Notes under the pieces: generated by a model
Seen by the model: the letters and a program-made list of their open reading frames with translations, nothing else
What the model was told of the DNA's origin: nothing
The model's database searches: none
Translations under genes and position numbers: made by a program
Assembly (NCBI GenBank): GCA_030433005.1
Contig: JAUILQ010000019.1
Coordinates: 1 to 64,000 of the forward strand
Direction of reading: 5' to 3'
DNA length: 64,000 nucleotides
From: Alphaproteobacteria bacterium
GTDB taxonomy: Bacteria > Pseudomonadota > Alphaproteobacteria > Kiloniellales > DSM-21159
Shown here: positions 19,285-28,464 of the stretch, in pieces
How the letters are laid out: each line of letters starts with the position of its first letter
Position numbering within the stretch: the first letter of the stretch is position 1

Positions 19285-19581
19285 ATGTCCAGCGAAGGCC
19301 TGCACGCCCCGCGCGAGCGACTGTCCAAGAAGACCCTGACGATGCACCACGCCATCGTCTCCCTGATGGAGGAGATGGAAGCGGTCGACTGGTACCAGCA
19401 GCGTGCCGACGACTGCGAGGACGAGGCGCTCAAGGACATCCTGCTCCACAACATGCGCGAGGAGATGGAGCACGCGGTGATGGTCCTGGAGTGGATGCGC
19501 CGCAACAACGAGGACTTCGCGGGCATGCTCAAGGAGTACCTCTACACAGAGGGCGATATCGCCCACCACGACCACGACTAG
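19285..19581 (+). CDS. EncFtn-like (encapsulated-ferritin family) ferritin-like protein, 98 aa, no cargo-loading tail
   Basis: HHAIVSLMEEMEAVDWYQQRADDCEDEALKDILLHNMREEMEHAVMVLEWMRRNNEDFAGMLKEYLYTEG resembles R. rubrum EncFtn; ends GDIAHHDHD*. Confidence 0.85.
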   Translation: MSSEGLHAPRERLSKKTLTMHHAIVSLMEEMEAVDWYQQRADDCEDEALKDILLHNMREEMEHAVMVLEWMRRNNEDFAGMLKEYLYTEGDIAHHDHD

Positions 19582-19605
19582 GCGGCCGCGCCGCTCCCCT
19601 CTCTC

Positions 19606-20955
19606 ATGACCGGACGAGACGAGAAGCCGGCGGGCGCGCTCGCCGAGCGCGCTCATGCCGTGCTCACGGGCCAGGATTCGCTGGACCGCGCCTGCCGCGA
19701 GATTCCCGACAACGACTGCACGGCGCTGCCGCGCAACTTCCTGCTGAATGCCGCGAACGGCGCCTGTACCAAGCTGGCCGAGCAGCTGGCCAGCCCGGGG
19801 CTGGTGCTCGCCTGGCTGCTCGCCGGGGTCGGCGCGCCGGCGCTGCTGGTCGGCCTGCTGATGCCGGTGCGCCAGGCCGGCGCGCTGCTGCCTCAGCTCG
19901 CCCTGGCCGCGCGGATCCGCGCCCTGGCCCGGCGCAAGTGGGTGTGGGCCGGCGCCGGCCTGGTCCAGGCGCTGGCGCTGGCCGCGATGATCCCCTGCGT
20001 GCTGCTGCTCGACGGCGGCGCCGCCGGCCTGGCGGTGCTCGCGCTGCTCGCCGTCTTCTCGGTCGCCAGCGGCCTCGGATCGGTCGCCTTCCAGGACGTC
20101 ACCGGCAAGACCGTGCCGAAGGGCCAGCGCGGCCGGCTGCTGGCCGTGCGCGCCTCGATCGGCGGCGGGCTGACGCTGCTCGCCGCGGTCCTGCTGCGCC
20201 TCCAGCTCGGTCCCGACGCGGGCCTGGCGCCGCTGCTCTGGCTGCTCGTCGCGGCGGCGCTGCTGTGGGCCCTGGCCAGCCTGCTGTTCGCCGCGGTCGC
20301 CGAGCGGCGCGGCGCGACCGAGGGCGGCCGCTCGACCTGGCAGGAAGCGCGCGCCGCCGTCGGCCTCGCCGGCCGGGTGCCGGCGTACCAGCGCTACCTG
20401 GCGGTCCGCGCCCTGCTGCTCTCGGTCGAGGTCGCGATGCCGTTCTTCGTCCTGCACGCCCAGGCGAGCTTCAGCGACGCCGCGGGCCTGCTGCTCGTCT
20501 TCGTCGTCGCGGTCGGCCTCGCCAACGTGCTGTCGAGCCCGCTCTGGGGCAAGCTGTCCGACGAGCGCGCGAGCCGGGTGCTGGCCGCGGGCGGCGCCGT
20601 CGGGGCACTGGCCGCGCTGGCGGCGCTGGCCATCGCGGCCGCCGGGCTGCCGGCCTGGAGCTACGCGGCCGCCTTCTTCCTGCTCGGGCTCGCCGAAGCC
20701 GGCGTGCGCCTCGGCCGCAAGACCTACCTGGTCGACGCCGCGCCCGAGGACGAGCGTCCCGCCTACGTCGCCTTCTCCAACACGGCTGTCGGCCTGCTCG
20801 CCCTGGCCGCCGGCGCGCTCGGCCTGATCGCCGACCTGGCCAGCCCGGCCTGGCTGCTCGCGACCACCGCGGGCCTGGCGGCGCTCGGCGCCCTGGCCGC
20901 CCTCGGCCTGCCTGGCCCGGAGCGCTTCCTCGAACAGGCCCGGCGCGCCGGCTGA
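19606..20955 (+). CDS. MFS transporter
   Basis: About 12 hydrophobic helices; SPLWGKLSDERASRVL. Confidence 0.85.
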   Translation: MTGRDEKPAGALAERAHAVLTGQDSLDRACREIPDNDCTALPRNFLLNAANGACTKLAEQLASPGLVLAWLLAGVGAPALLVGLLMPVRQAGALLPQLALAARIRALARRKWVWAGAGLVQALALAAMIPCVLLLDGGAAGLAVLALLAVFSVASGLGSVAFQDVTGKTVPKGQRGRLLAVRASIGGGLTLLAAVLLRLQLGPDAGLAPLLWLLVAAALLWALASLLFAAVAERRGATEGGRSTWQEARAAVGLAGRVPAYQRYLAVRALLLSVEVAMPFFVLHAQASFSDAAGLLLVFVVAVGLANVLSSPLWGKLSDERASRVLAAGGAVGALAALAALAIAAAGLPAWSYAAAFFLLGLAEAGVRLGRKTYLVDAAPEDERPAYVAFSNTAVGLLALAAGALGLIADLASPAWLLATTAGLAALGALAALGLPGPERFLEQARRAG

Positions 20956-21062
20956 GGGACCCTGGCATCCGCTCACGCCGTACCCACGCGGCGCTCGCGC
21001 GCTCTTGATTTCGTCGTGCCCGGCCCGAGCGTTAGGTAGGAGGAAAGCCAAAGGAGCAAGCG

Positions 21063-22043
21063 ATGCTGATCAAGCGCAAACGCGGCTGGGAGCTGCCCGA
21101 GAGCCAGGCGACGCCGGAGTCGGTCTACCTGCAGCGCCGCCGCCTGATGCAGGGCCTGGCGGCCGGACCGCTGCTGCTCGGCGCGGCCGCGCTGGCGGGG
21201 CGCGGCAATCCGCTGGCGGCGGCGACCGGCGACGCGGACCCCTCCGCCGAGCTCTATCCGGTCAAGCAGAACATGCGCTATCGCCTGGACCGCGAGATCA
21301 CCGACGAGTCGCTGGCGACGACCTACAACAATTTCTACGAGTTCGGCTCCTCGAAGAACATCTGGCGCGAGGCGCAGGACCTGCCGATCCGGCCCTGGAG
21401 CGTGGCGATCGGCGGCCTCGTCGAGAAGCCCTTCGAGATCGGCATCGACGAGCTGCTGGCGAAGATGCCGCTCGAGGAGCGGCTCTATCGCCACCGCTGC
21501 GTCGAGGCCTGGTCGATGGCGGTGCCCTGGTCGGGCTTCGCGCTCGGCGAGCTGGTCAAGCTGGCCAAGCCGCTGTCCTCGGCGAAGTACGTGAAGATGG
21601 TCACGCTGGAGGACCGCGACGTGATGTCGGGCCAGCGCGCCGGCTGGTACCCCTGGCCCTACGTCGAGGGCCTGACGATGGCGGAGGCGACCAACGAGCT
21701 GGCGTTCATCGCCACCGGGCTCTACGGCAAGCCGATGCCCAAGCAGAACGGCGCGCCGCTGCGCCTCGCGGTGCCCTGGAAGTACGGCTTCAAGTCGATC
21801 AAGTCGATCGTCGCCTTCGAGTTCACCGAGGAGCGGCCGGTGTCCTTCTGGGAGGAGATCCAGGCCCGCGAGTACGGCTTCTGGGCCAACGTCAACCCGG
21901 AGGTCCCGCACCCGCGCTGGAGCCAGGCGACCGAGCGGGTGCTCGGCACCGACGAGAAGGTGCCGACGCTGCTCTACAACGGCTACGGCGACTACGTCGC
22001 CGGGCTCTACGCCGGCATGGAGGGCGAGAAGCTCTTCATGTAG
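21063..22043 (+). CDS. msrP: protein-methionine-sulfoxide reductase, molybdopterin catalytic subunit
   Basis: Tat-type RRRLMQGLAAGPLLLG; YRHRCVEAWSMAVPWSGF; VPWKYGFKSIKSI. Confidence 0.95.
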   Translation: MLIKRKRGWELPESQATPESVYLQRRRLMQGLAAGPLLLGAAALAGRGNPLAAATGDADPSAELYPVKQNMRYRLDREITDESLATTYNNFYEFGSSKNIWREAQDLPIRPWSVAIGGLVEKPFEIGIDELLAKMPLEERLYRHRCVEAWSMAVPWSGFALGELVKLAKPLSSAKYVKMVTLEDRDVMSGQRAGWYPWPYVEGLTMAEATNELAFIATGLYGKPMPKQNGAPLRLAVPWKYGFKSIKSIVAFEFTEERPVSFWEEIQAREYGFWANVNPEVPHPRWSQATERVLGTDEKVPTLLYNGYGDYVAGLYAGMEGEKLFM

Positions 22044-22051
22044 GCGCGAAT

Positions 22052-22081
22052 CGGCCTCTGCCGCGCGGGCGGCAGAGGCCG
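22052..22081 (+). terminator. GC-rich hairpin after msrP (12-bp perfect stem)
   Basis: CGGCCTCTGCCG-CGCGGG-CGGCAGAGGCCG; no T-tract. Confidence 0.5.
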
Positions 22082-22401
22082 GAACCGCCTCCTGCTTACC
22101 CGAGCCCCGGCAGGCCGGCAAAGCCAATCTTGCCGGGAGCCGCTTCCGGGTCCTGCAACGTGGCGTAGAGGTACCTCTGTACCGTCGATGCCGGGGCTGC
22201 CGGACCGCCGTGGGACCGCCGCCCCTCCAAAGCGAGGGGCGACTCGCCTGGGCAAGAGTAGATCAAGAGTTCCCTTTCGGCGCAAAAATATACCGCTTTG
22301 ACTTCCGGCGCTCAGTTCTAAATCGGCTTGGCATGGGCGCGAGACGCCCTGGGGCTTTGGGGGAACGAACCATCTTCGATGCACCGAAAGGAGCACCCAC
22401 G

Positions 22402-23100
22402 ATGCGTAAGTTCCTTCTCTATACTTCCGCTGCCGCCGGCATGCTCGCCGTCACCGGCGCCGCGCAGGCGCAGCTCTACGTCAACGGCGATCAGCCGGTC
22501 CTGATCGCGGAGACGCCGGCCGAGGCGACCACCATGGCGCCGAGCGGCCCGGAGGTCGACGTCTACGACACGACGACCGCCGATCCGCGCGTCTCCGAGG
22601 CGATGGTCGAGCCGTACCTGCCGCAGGTGCACGGCGGCCAGCCGCAGTGGCCGACCGAGGACGTGGTCGGCGACACCGCGCCGCACCCGCTGTTCATCGA
22701 GATCGCGGAGCGTCCGGAGCCGGCGCCGCAGGTCGCCGCCACGCCGGAGCCGGCCCCCGAGCCGGAGGCGCTGCGCAGCAAGATCTACTTCGAGTTCGAC
22801 GAGGCGACGCTGACCCCCGAGGGCCGCGCCAAGGTCGACGAGCTGGTCGCGGTCATGCGCAACTGGGACCTCGACGACGTCGAGATCGCCGGCCACGCCG
22901 ACCGCTCGGGGCCGCGGGCCTACAACGAGGACCTGTCCCGCGCCCGCGCACAGACGGTCGCAGACGCCTTCACCGCCCAGGGCATGAACCCGGTGATCCT
23001 GGAGACCGAGTGGTACGGCGAGCGGCGTCCGGCGGTGCCGACCGCCGACGGCGTGCGCCTGCAGGAGAACCGTCGCGTCGAGGTCGAGGCCGTCGAGTAA
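22402..23100 (+). CDS. OmpA family outer membrane protein
   Basis: Signal peptide; IYFEFDEATLTPEGRAKVDELV...IAGHADRSGPRAYNEDLSRARAQTV. Confidence 0.93.
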   Translation: MRKFLLYTSAAAGMLAVTGAAQAQLYVNGDQPVLIAETPAEATTMAPSGPEVDVYDTTTADPRVSEAMVEPYLPQVHGGQPQWPTEDVVGDTAPHPLFIEIAERPEPAPQVAATPEPAPEPEALRSKIYFEFDEATLTPEGRAKVDELVAVMRNWDLDDVEIAGHADRSGPRAYNEDLSRARAQTVADAFTAQGMNPVILETEWYGERRPAVPTADGVRLQENRRVEVEAVE

Positions 23101-23126
23101 CGGTCCTCGCCCGACCAAGGCGACAC

Positions 23127-23158
23127 AAGGGGCCGTCCTTCGGGGCGGCCCCTTTTTC
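23127..23158 (+). terminator. intrinsic terminator of the OmpA gene
   Basis: AGGGGCCGTCC-TTCG-GGGCGGCCCCT followed by TTTT. Confidence 0.85.
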
Positions 23159-23222
23159 TTGCGCGTCGGCAGGGCGGCACGTCGGCGCGGGACGACGCTT
23201 CGCTCGACGGCCCATCGCGGCC

Positions 23223-23253
23223 AAAAAAAAATGCCGGGCCACGAGGGCCCGGC
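23223..23253 (-). terminator. strong intrinsic terminator on the minus strand
   Basis: Plus strand AAAAAAAAATGCCGGGCCACGAGGGCCCGGCA, i.e. minus-strand hairpin followed by T-tract. Confidence 0.85.
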
Positions 23254-23360
23254 AAGTTGAACAGGGAGGCTTCACGTCTGGGAGACGTCGGGGCCGCCGT
23301 AGCGGTCCCGTCGGGGCGCAGATCGCGATCGGGGGGAGAGAGATCGCGCCCCTCGGAGAT
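23223..23360 (-). ncRNA. candidate trans-acting sRNA, AbcR/CU-rich-loop type (5' end not determined)
   Basis: Minus strand: GGGGCGC-GATC-TCTCTCCCCCC-GATC stem-loop, ACGTCT-CCC-AGACGT hairpin, single-stranded GAAGCCTCCCTGTTCAACT, then TGCCGGGCC-CTCG-TGGCCCGGCA plus T9 terminator; downstream of a VtlR/LsrB-like gene. Confidence 0.55.
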
Positions 23361-23674
23361 GCGCCGCGTGTTGCGACGCAACATCCTCTGAACGGAAAAT
23401 GGCGCCGGAAGGTTCCCCTGTCGAGTTGCAAGAGGGCAGTGGTGGCATGCCGTTGTTGCATGGCTACACCGCCGTAGCAATTTTGCAACAGGCCTTGGGC
23501 CGGCCGGCCCCCGTCTCGCGGGAAGCCGAGCCCCTGTCCGCCGTTGCGGCTCGGAATCCTATCCTATGCTGTGGCGCCGAGGGCGCAGTGCCGTGCGCCC
23601 GGTTGGTCGCTCCGCGTGCGCGACGGCAACCCTGGCGGGCAATTCGCCCGTGCCGCCCGCCACGGCGGCGGCGC

Positions 23675-24571
23675 TCAGAACTTCGTCTGGGCGACCTCGC
23701 GCAGCAGGAAGTCGCGGAACACCTCGACCCGCTGCGTGCCGCGCAGCTCCTCGGGGTAGACGAAGTAGGCGTCGATGCGCGGGCCCTCGAGCTCGGGCAG
23801 CACCTCGACCAGCTCGCCGCCCGGCTGCACCATGAACTCGGGCAGCGCGCCGATCCCGGCGCCGGCGGCGACCGACTGCATGATGGCGTAGACGTTGTTG
23901 ACCGTCATGACCGCGCGGCGCGGCGACTGCTCGCGCTCGCCGACCTTGAGCAGCCAGTTGACCTCGGGCACCGGCGGGCGCTTGTCCTCGCCGTAGACGA
24001 TGAGCCGGTGGTTGTCGAGCTCGGCCGGCTCCTTGGGCATGCCGTAGCGCTTGATGTAGCCGGTCGAGGCGTAGGCGTGCATGTGGCTGGTCAGGATGTG
24101 GCGCTGGATCAGGTCGCCCTGGCGGGGCGGCGACATGCGGATCGCGATGTCGGCCTCGCGCATCGACAGGTCCAGCTCCCGGTCGTCCAGGATCAGGTGC
24201 AGCTCGATCTCAGGGTAGACCTCCATGAACTCGCGCACGCGCGGCGCCAGCCAGGTCGAGCCGAAGGCGACCGTCGTGGTCACCTTGAGCAGGCCCTGCG
24301 GCCGGTCCTTGCTCTCGCCGAGCAGCGCCTCGGTCATCGCCAGCTTGCCGAAGACCTCGTGGGCGGTGCGGTAGAGCAGCTCGCCCTGCTCGGTCAGGAT
24401 CAGGCCGCGCGCGTGGCGATGGAACAGCGGCACCCGCAGGCTCTCCTCCAGCGCGCTGATCTGGCGGCTGACCGCCGACTGGCTGAGGTTCAGCTGCTCG
24501 CCGGCATGGGTGAAGCTGCCGGCCTCCGCAACGGCATGGAAGATCCTCAGCTTGTCCCAGTCCATCGCCAT
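23675..24571 (-). CDS. LysR family regulator (VtlR/LsrB-like)
   Basis: MAMDWDKLRIFHAVAEAGSFTHAGEQLNLSQSAVSRQISALEE; downstream of trxB on the same strand. Confidence 0.9.
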   Translation of the reverse strand: MAMDWDKLRIFHAVAEAGSFTHAGEQLNLSQSAVSRQISALEESLRVPLFHRHARGLILTEQGELLYRTAHEVFGKLAMTEALLGESKDRPQGLLKVTTTVAFGSTWLAPRVREFMEVYPEIELHLILDDRELDLSMREADIAIRMSPPRQGDLIQRHILTSHMHAYASTGYIKRYGMPKEPAELDNHRLIVYGEDKRPPVPEVNWLLKVGEREQSPRRAVMTVNNVYAIMQSVAAGAGIGALPEFMVQPGGELVEVLPELEGPRIDAYFVYPEELRGTQRVEVFRDFLLREVAQTKF

Positions 24572-24714
24572 GAAATTAACCCCTGGATAGCCAGAGCGGG
24601 CCCGGAGCTTGTCCGCGCCCGCCGTCCGGCGACTCGATTCGAGCAGAACAGGATACCGAAAGCCGGCGCCGCTGTCTGCTCGGCGCCGGCCCGGAGCGGG
24701 GTCTGCGGTCCGCG

Positions 24715-25683
24715 CTACTCGGCCGCCTCGGCGGCCGTGTCCTCCTGTTCGGCCAGGAAACGCTCGGCCTCCAGCGCGGCCATGCAGCCCATGCCGGCGG
24801 CCGTGATCGCCTGGCGGAAGATCTTGTCCTTCACGTCACCGGCGGCATAGACGCCGGGAATCTGCGTCGCGGTCGAATCGGGGGCGGTCAGGATGTAGCC
24901 CTCCGAGTCCATCTCGAGCTGGCCGCGGAACAGGCCGGTCGCCGGATCGTGGCCGATCGCCACGAAGAACCCGTCGACGGCGATCTCGCGGGTCGAGCCG
25001 TCGATCACGCTCTTCAGCCTGAGGCCGGTAACGCCCGGCGGGTTGTCATCGCCCAGCACCTCCTCGACGACGCTGTTCCAGACGACCTCGATCTTCGGGT
25101 GGCGCAGCAGCCGGTCCTGCATGATCTGCTCGGCGCGCAGGCTGTCGCGCCGGTGGATCAGGGTCACCTTCTCGGCGAAGTTGGTCAGGAACAGCGCCTC
25201 CTCGACGGCGGTGTTGCCGCCGCCGACCACCGCGACCTGCTTGCCGCGATAGAAGAAGCCGTCACAGGTCGCGCAGGCCGAGACGCCGGCGCCCTGGAAC
25301 TTCTGCTCGCTCGGCAGGCCGAGCCAGCGCGCCTGGGCCCCGGTGCAGATAACCAGGGTTTCGCCCTCGTAGACGTCGCCGGAATCCCCGATGCAGCGGA
25401 ACGGCCGGCGCGACAGGTCGACCTCGACGATGGTGTCGAACTTGAGGTCGGTGCCGACGTTCTTCGCCTGCTCGCCCATCTGCTCCATCAGCCAGGGCCC
25501 CTGGATGGCCTCGGCGAAGCCCGGGTAGTTCTCGACGTCGGTGGTGATCGACAGCTGGCCGCCGGGCTGCAGGCCCTGGACCAGCAGCGGCTTCAGGTTG
25601 GCGCGCGCGGCGTAGATCGCGGCCGTGTAGCCGGCCGGCCCGGATCCGAGGATCAGGACCTTGGTGCGGTGGGTCTGGGACAT
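24715..25683 (-). CDS. trxB: thioredoxin-disulfide reductase
   Basis: LILGSGPAGYTAAIYAARANLKPLL; CATCDGFFYRGK; GVYAAGDVKDKIFRQAITAAG. Confidence 0.96.
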   Translation of the reverse strand: MSQTHRTKVLILGSGPAGYTAAIYAARANLKPLLVQGLQPGGQLSITTDVENYPGFAEAIQGPWLMEQMGEQAKNVGTDLKFDTIVEVDLSRRPFRCIGDSGDVYEGETLVICTGAQARWLGLPSEQKFQGAGVSACATCDGFFYRGKQVAVVGGGNTAVEEALFLTNFAEKVTLIHRRDSLRAEQIMQDRLLRHPKIEVVWNSVVEEVLGDDNPPGVTGLRLKSVIDGSTREIAVDGFFVAIGHDPATGLFRGQLEMDSEGYILTAPDSTATQIPGVYAAGDVKDKIFRQAITAAGMGCMAALEAERFLAEQEDTAAEAAE

Positions 25684-25818
25684 CTGCGTTCCGGAAGCGC
25701 TTGGGGTGAGCAATCCATCCGAGGATAGGTAGCCGCTGCCGCCGGCGCAAGGCGAGCCGGCCCGGCCGGCCGAAAGGCTGCCGGCCCTGCGGGCCGCCCG
25801 GGCTCGACCCGGCCGGGC

Positions 25819-26178
25819 TCAGTCCTTCTTGGTGAAGGCCTTCACAAGGCGGATCACCTGCTCCTTGATCTCGCCTTCCGGGATCGCGTTGATCGCGCGC
25901 GCCAGCTCCAGGCTCTGGCGGCTCAGCGGCGGCTCGTTGCGCGCGCTCTGCTCCTCGCCCTGCTCGAGGCCTTCGAAGAAGTAGCCGACCGGCACGTCGA
26001 GCGCCTTGCTGAGCTCCCACAGGCGGCTGCCGCCGACCCGGTTGGCGCCGCTCTCGTACTTCTGCACCTGCTGGAAGGTGATGCCGAGGGTGTCGGCGAG
26101 CGTCGCCTGGCTCAGACCTCTGGCGATCCGACGCTCCCGGATCTTGCGTCCGATGTGAACGTCTGTCTTGTGGTACAT
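25819..26178 (-). CDS. XRE/Cro-type helix-turn-helix regulator
   Basis: IGRKIRERRIARGLSQATLADTLGITFQQVQKYESGANRVGGSRLWELSKALDVPVGYFFEG. Confidence 0.9.
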   Translation of the reverse strand: MYHKTDVHIGRKIRERRIARGLSQATLADTLGITFQQVQKYESGANRVGGSRLWELSKALDVPVGYFFEGLEQGEEQSARNEPPLSRQSLELARAINAIPEGEIKEQVIRLVKAFTKKD

Positions 26179-26499
26179 CCCGGCTCTTCTCCCCGCCTGC
26201 GCGCCGACTTCGTCCGATCCGGTCCTGACGGTCGCGGCGCGAGACGGTTTTCGCGCTGATTCAACCGACACGACAGACGCCGACTCTGCAGTCATCAAGT
26301 AGTCGGTCTGCTTTGACGAGAGGCAGCAAAGACATAGCCGCAATGCCGGGCGCTGGCAACACAAGCAAAAGAGGTAAAAGTGCTTTAAATCTTCGCGTCA
26401 CTATCCGGCCGGCAAGTACAGGGTCTCCGGGCGCCGGGCACGCAGCCGCCTCCCGCCGCCCCGACCGTCGGCGGCGGCGCGGGGCCGGCCGCGGCCAGC

Positions 26500-28410
26500 T
26501 CAGAAGCCGAACATGTGGTCCAGGGAGAAGGCCGCCTCGCCGCTGACCAGGCCGTGGTAGCCGAACAGCCGGCAGGTGCGGTCGCGGATCAGCACGTAGC
26601 CGCCCGCCGCCGCCTGCCGCTCGGCCGCGGAGAAGAGTTCGGAGACGCGGAACAGGAACGAGCCGCCGCAGGCGATCGCGACCTCCCGGCTGGCGATCTC
26701 CCCGGCGTCGGCGCCGGTCAGCACCAGCTGCGTGCGGCTCTCGGGGTGCCAGGGCGTCGAGGCCGGGTAGATCAGCTGGCACAGCGTGTCGTAGGGCTCC
26801 GGACCGAGGCGCAGGAACAGCCGGGTCGACAGGCCCGGCGGCCGGCCGGCGTAGGACTGCGGCTCGTTCCTGTAGACCAGGGCGGAGTTGAAGACGTGCG
26901 AGCCGAAGGACGTCTCGGCGGCGTGGCCGGAGACGCGGTCCTCGTAGCGGAAGATGGCGTGCAGCCAGCCGTCCGCGCCTCCGCCCTCGGCGAAGTCGTA
27001 GAGCAGCTCGACGTGGCCGTGCTCGGCGCCGAGCGACACGCCCTGCTCCTCGAGCAGGGCGGTGACGTCGACCTCCCGCTCGTGGTCGCGCGGCAGGCGG
27101 CCGAGGGTCAGGGCGGCCAGCTCGCGGCCGCGGGCGTCGTACAGCAGGAGGCCGAGCGGCAGATCCTGCTGGCTGCGCGCCATCGGCGTCGGCAGCACCA
27201 GCGTGCGGAAGCGCTCGGGCGGCAGGATCGGCGCGGGCAGCAGGAAGCCCTTGCCCAGCAGGTTGGCGAGCTCGGGGATCTTCGGGTCGGGGGCCAGGTC
27301 GCTGCGCTCGACGTTCATGTGCGCGATGCGCCGGCGGCCGGCGGCGGTGTCGATCTCGTAGCGCGGCCGCACGAAGTGCTTGCCGGCCATCACCTCGATC
27401 TGCTGCGGCCAGCGCAGCGCCGGCAGGTGCTCGGCGACGTCCAGGCGACAGGTTCCGAAGGGCGGAATCTCCCGGTCGAGCCAGACGGTCTCCTCGCGGC
27501 CCATCGGGTTGAGGCCGACGCCGCCGGCCGGGATCGGGCAGGGGTGGCTGTTCTGGATCCACAGCACCACCCGCTCGCCGTCGTTCGGCGCCGGCAGGCC
27601 GGCGTACCACTGCGAGGGCCAGGCGTTGGCGTCGTGGGTGCAGCTCAGCACCTCGGGACCGTCGCCGTAGGTATCCAGGGCGTACTTGACGACGTCGTGG
27701 CCGCGGATGCCGGTGACGTGGAGGAACAGCGAGCCGGCGAAGGCCGGCAGCTCGAAGCGCCGGCGCACCTCGGCGCTGTCGATGACGATCACCGCGTTGG
27801 GACCGGGCAGGTCCTGGTCCCACTCGGCGAGCACCGCGCCGGCCTCGTCGAACAGGCAGCACCAGAGACGCGGCGCCTCGGCGCCGTAGCCGCCCCAGTA
27901 GTTGGCCGAGACGATGCGCGTGTGCTGGCCGTCGTCGCTGTCCCGGAACAACGCGAAGTTGGTCGCGAAGTTGAGGCCGCTGAGGTAGTTGCGGCGGTCG
28001 GTCAGCAGGGCTTGGGGCACGCGCAGCCGGTCGAGCGTGACGACCTCGGCGCCCTCGGGCAGCAGATGCCGGACCTGGTCGACCAGACGGTCGGCGTCGA
28101 AGGCGGTCACGAAGATCGTGCGCGCCGCGCAGCCCGGCAGGTCGGTGACCGGCTGCGCGGGCTGGCCCCGGAAGCTGCCGTCGAGGGCCTCGACGTCCTG
28201 GACGAAGAAGCCGGCCAGCGACAGCCAGGAGAGGTCGTAGAGCTCGGCGAGGCCGTCGGCGTAGCCGAGCGGGTCGTAGAGCGCGACCGGGCCGTCGCCG
28301 AGCGCGGCGCGCAGCTCGGGCAGGCGGCGCGCGGCGAGCGGATGGCCGATCGCCTTGAAGAAGGCATTGCCGCCGCGGTCGTTACGGAAGGTCTCGATGT
28401 TCAGGGCCAT
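26500..28410 (-). CDS. uncharacterized 636-aa protein, N-terminal Rossmann-like segment and probable beta-rich C-terminal part
   Basis: Long ORF with coherent non-shadow composition, ATG start, directly downstream of a 2OG oxygenase; no family recognised. Confidence 0.8.
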   Translation of the reverse strand: MALNIETFRNDRGGNAFFKAIGHPLAARRLPELRAALGDGPVALYDPLGYADGLAELYDLSWLSLAGFFVQDVEALDGSFRGQPAQPVTDLPGCAARTIFVTAFDADRLVDQVRHLLPEGAEVVTLDRLRVPQALLTDRRNYLSGLNFATNFALFRDSDDGQHTRIVSANYWGGYGAEAPRLWCCLFDEAGAVLAEWDQDLPGPNAVIVIDSAEVRRRFELPAFAGSLFLHVTGIRGHDVVKYALDTYGDGPEVLSCTHDANAWPSQWYAGLPAPNDGERVVLWIQNSHPCPIPAGGVGLNPMGREETVWLDREIPPFGTCRLDVAEHLPALRWPQQIEVMAGKHFVRPRYEIDTAAGRRRIAHMNVERSDLAPDPKIPELANLLGKGFLLPAPILPPERFRTLVLPTPMARSQQDLPLGLLLYDARGRELAALTLGRLPRDHEREVDVTALLEEQGVSLGAEHGHVELLYDFAEGGGADGWLHAIFRYEDRVSGHAAETSFGSHVFNSALVYRNEPQSYAGRPPGLSTRLFLRLGPEPYDTLCQLIYPASTPWHPESRTQLVLTGADAGEIASREVAIACGGSFLFRVSELFSAAERQAAAGGYVLIRDRTCRLFGYHGLVSGEAAFSLDHMFGF

Positions 28411-28464
28411 GGGGCAGGCGGCGATCCTGGTCTGTGCGAAGGAAGGGGCTGAAGGGCCCCGGGC

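Noticed and set aside
19285-20955. encapsulin shell gene next to the EncFtn-like ORF
   Set aside because: The downstream ORF is a hydrophobic MFS transporter; no HK97-fold-like protein was seen in the window.
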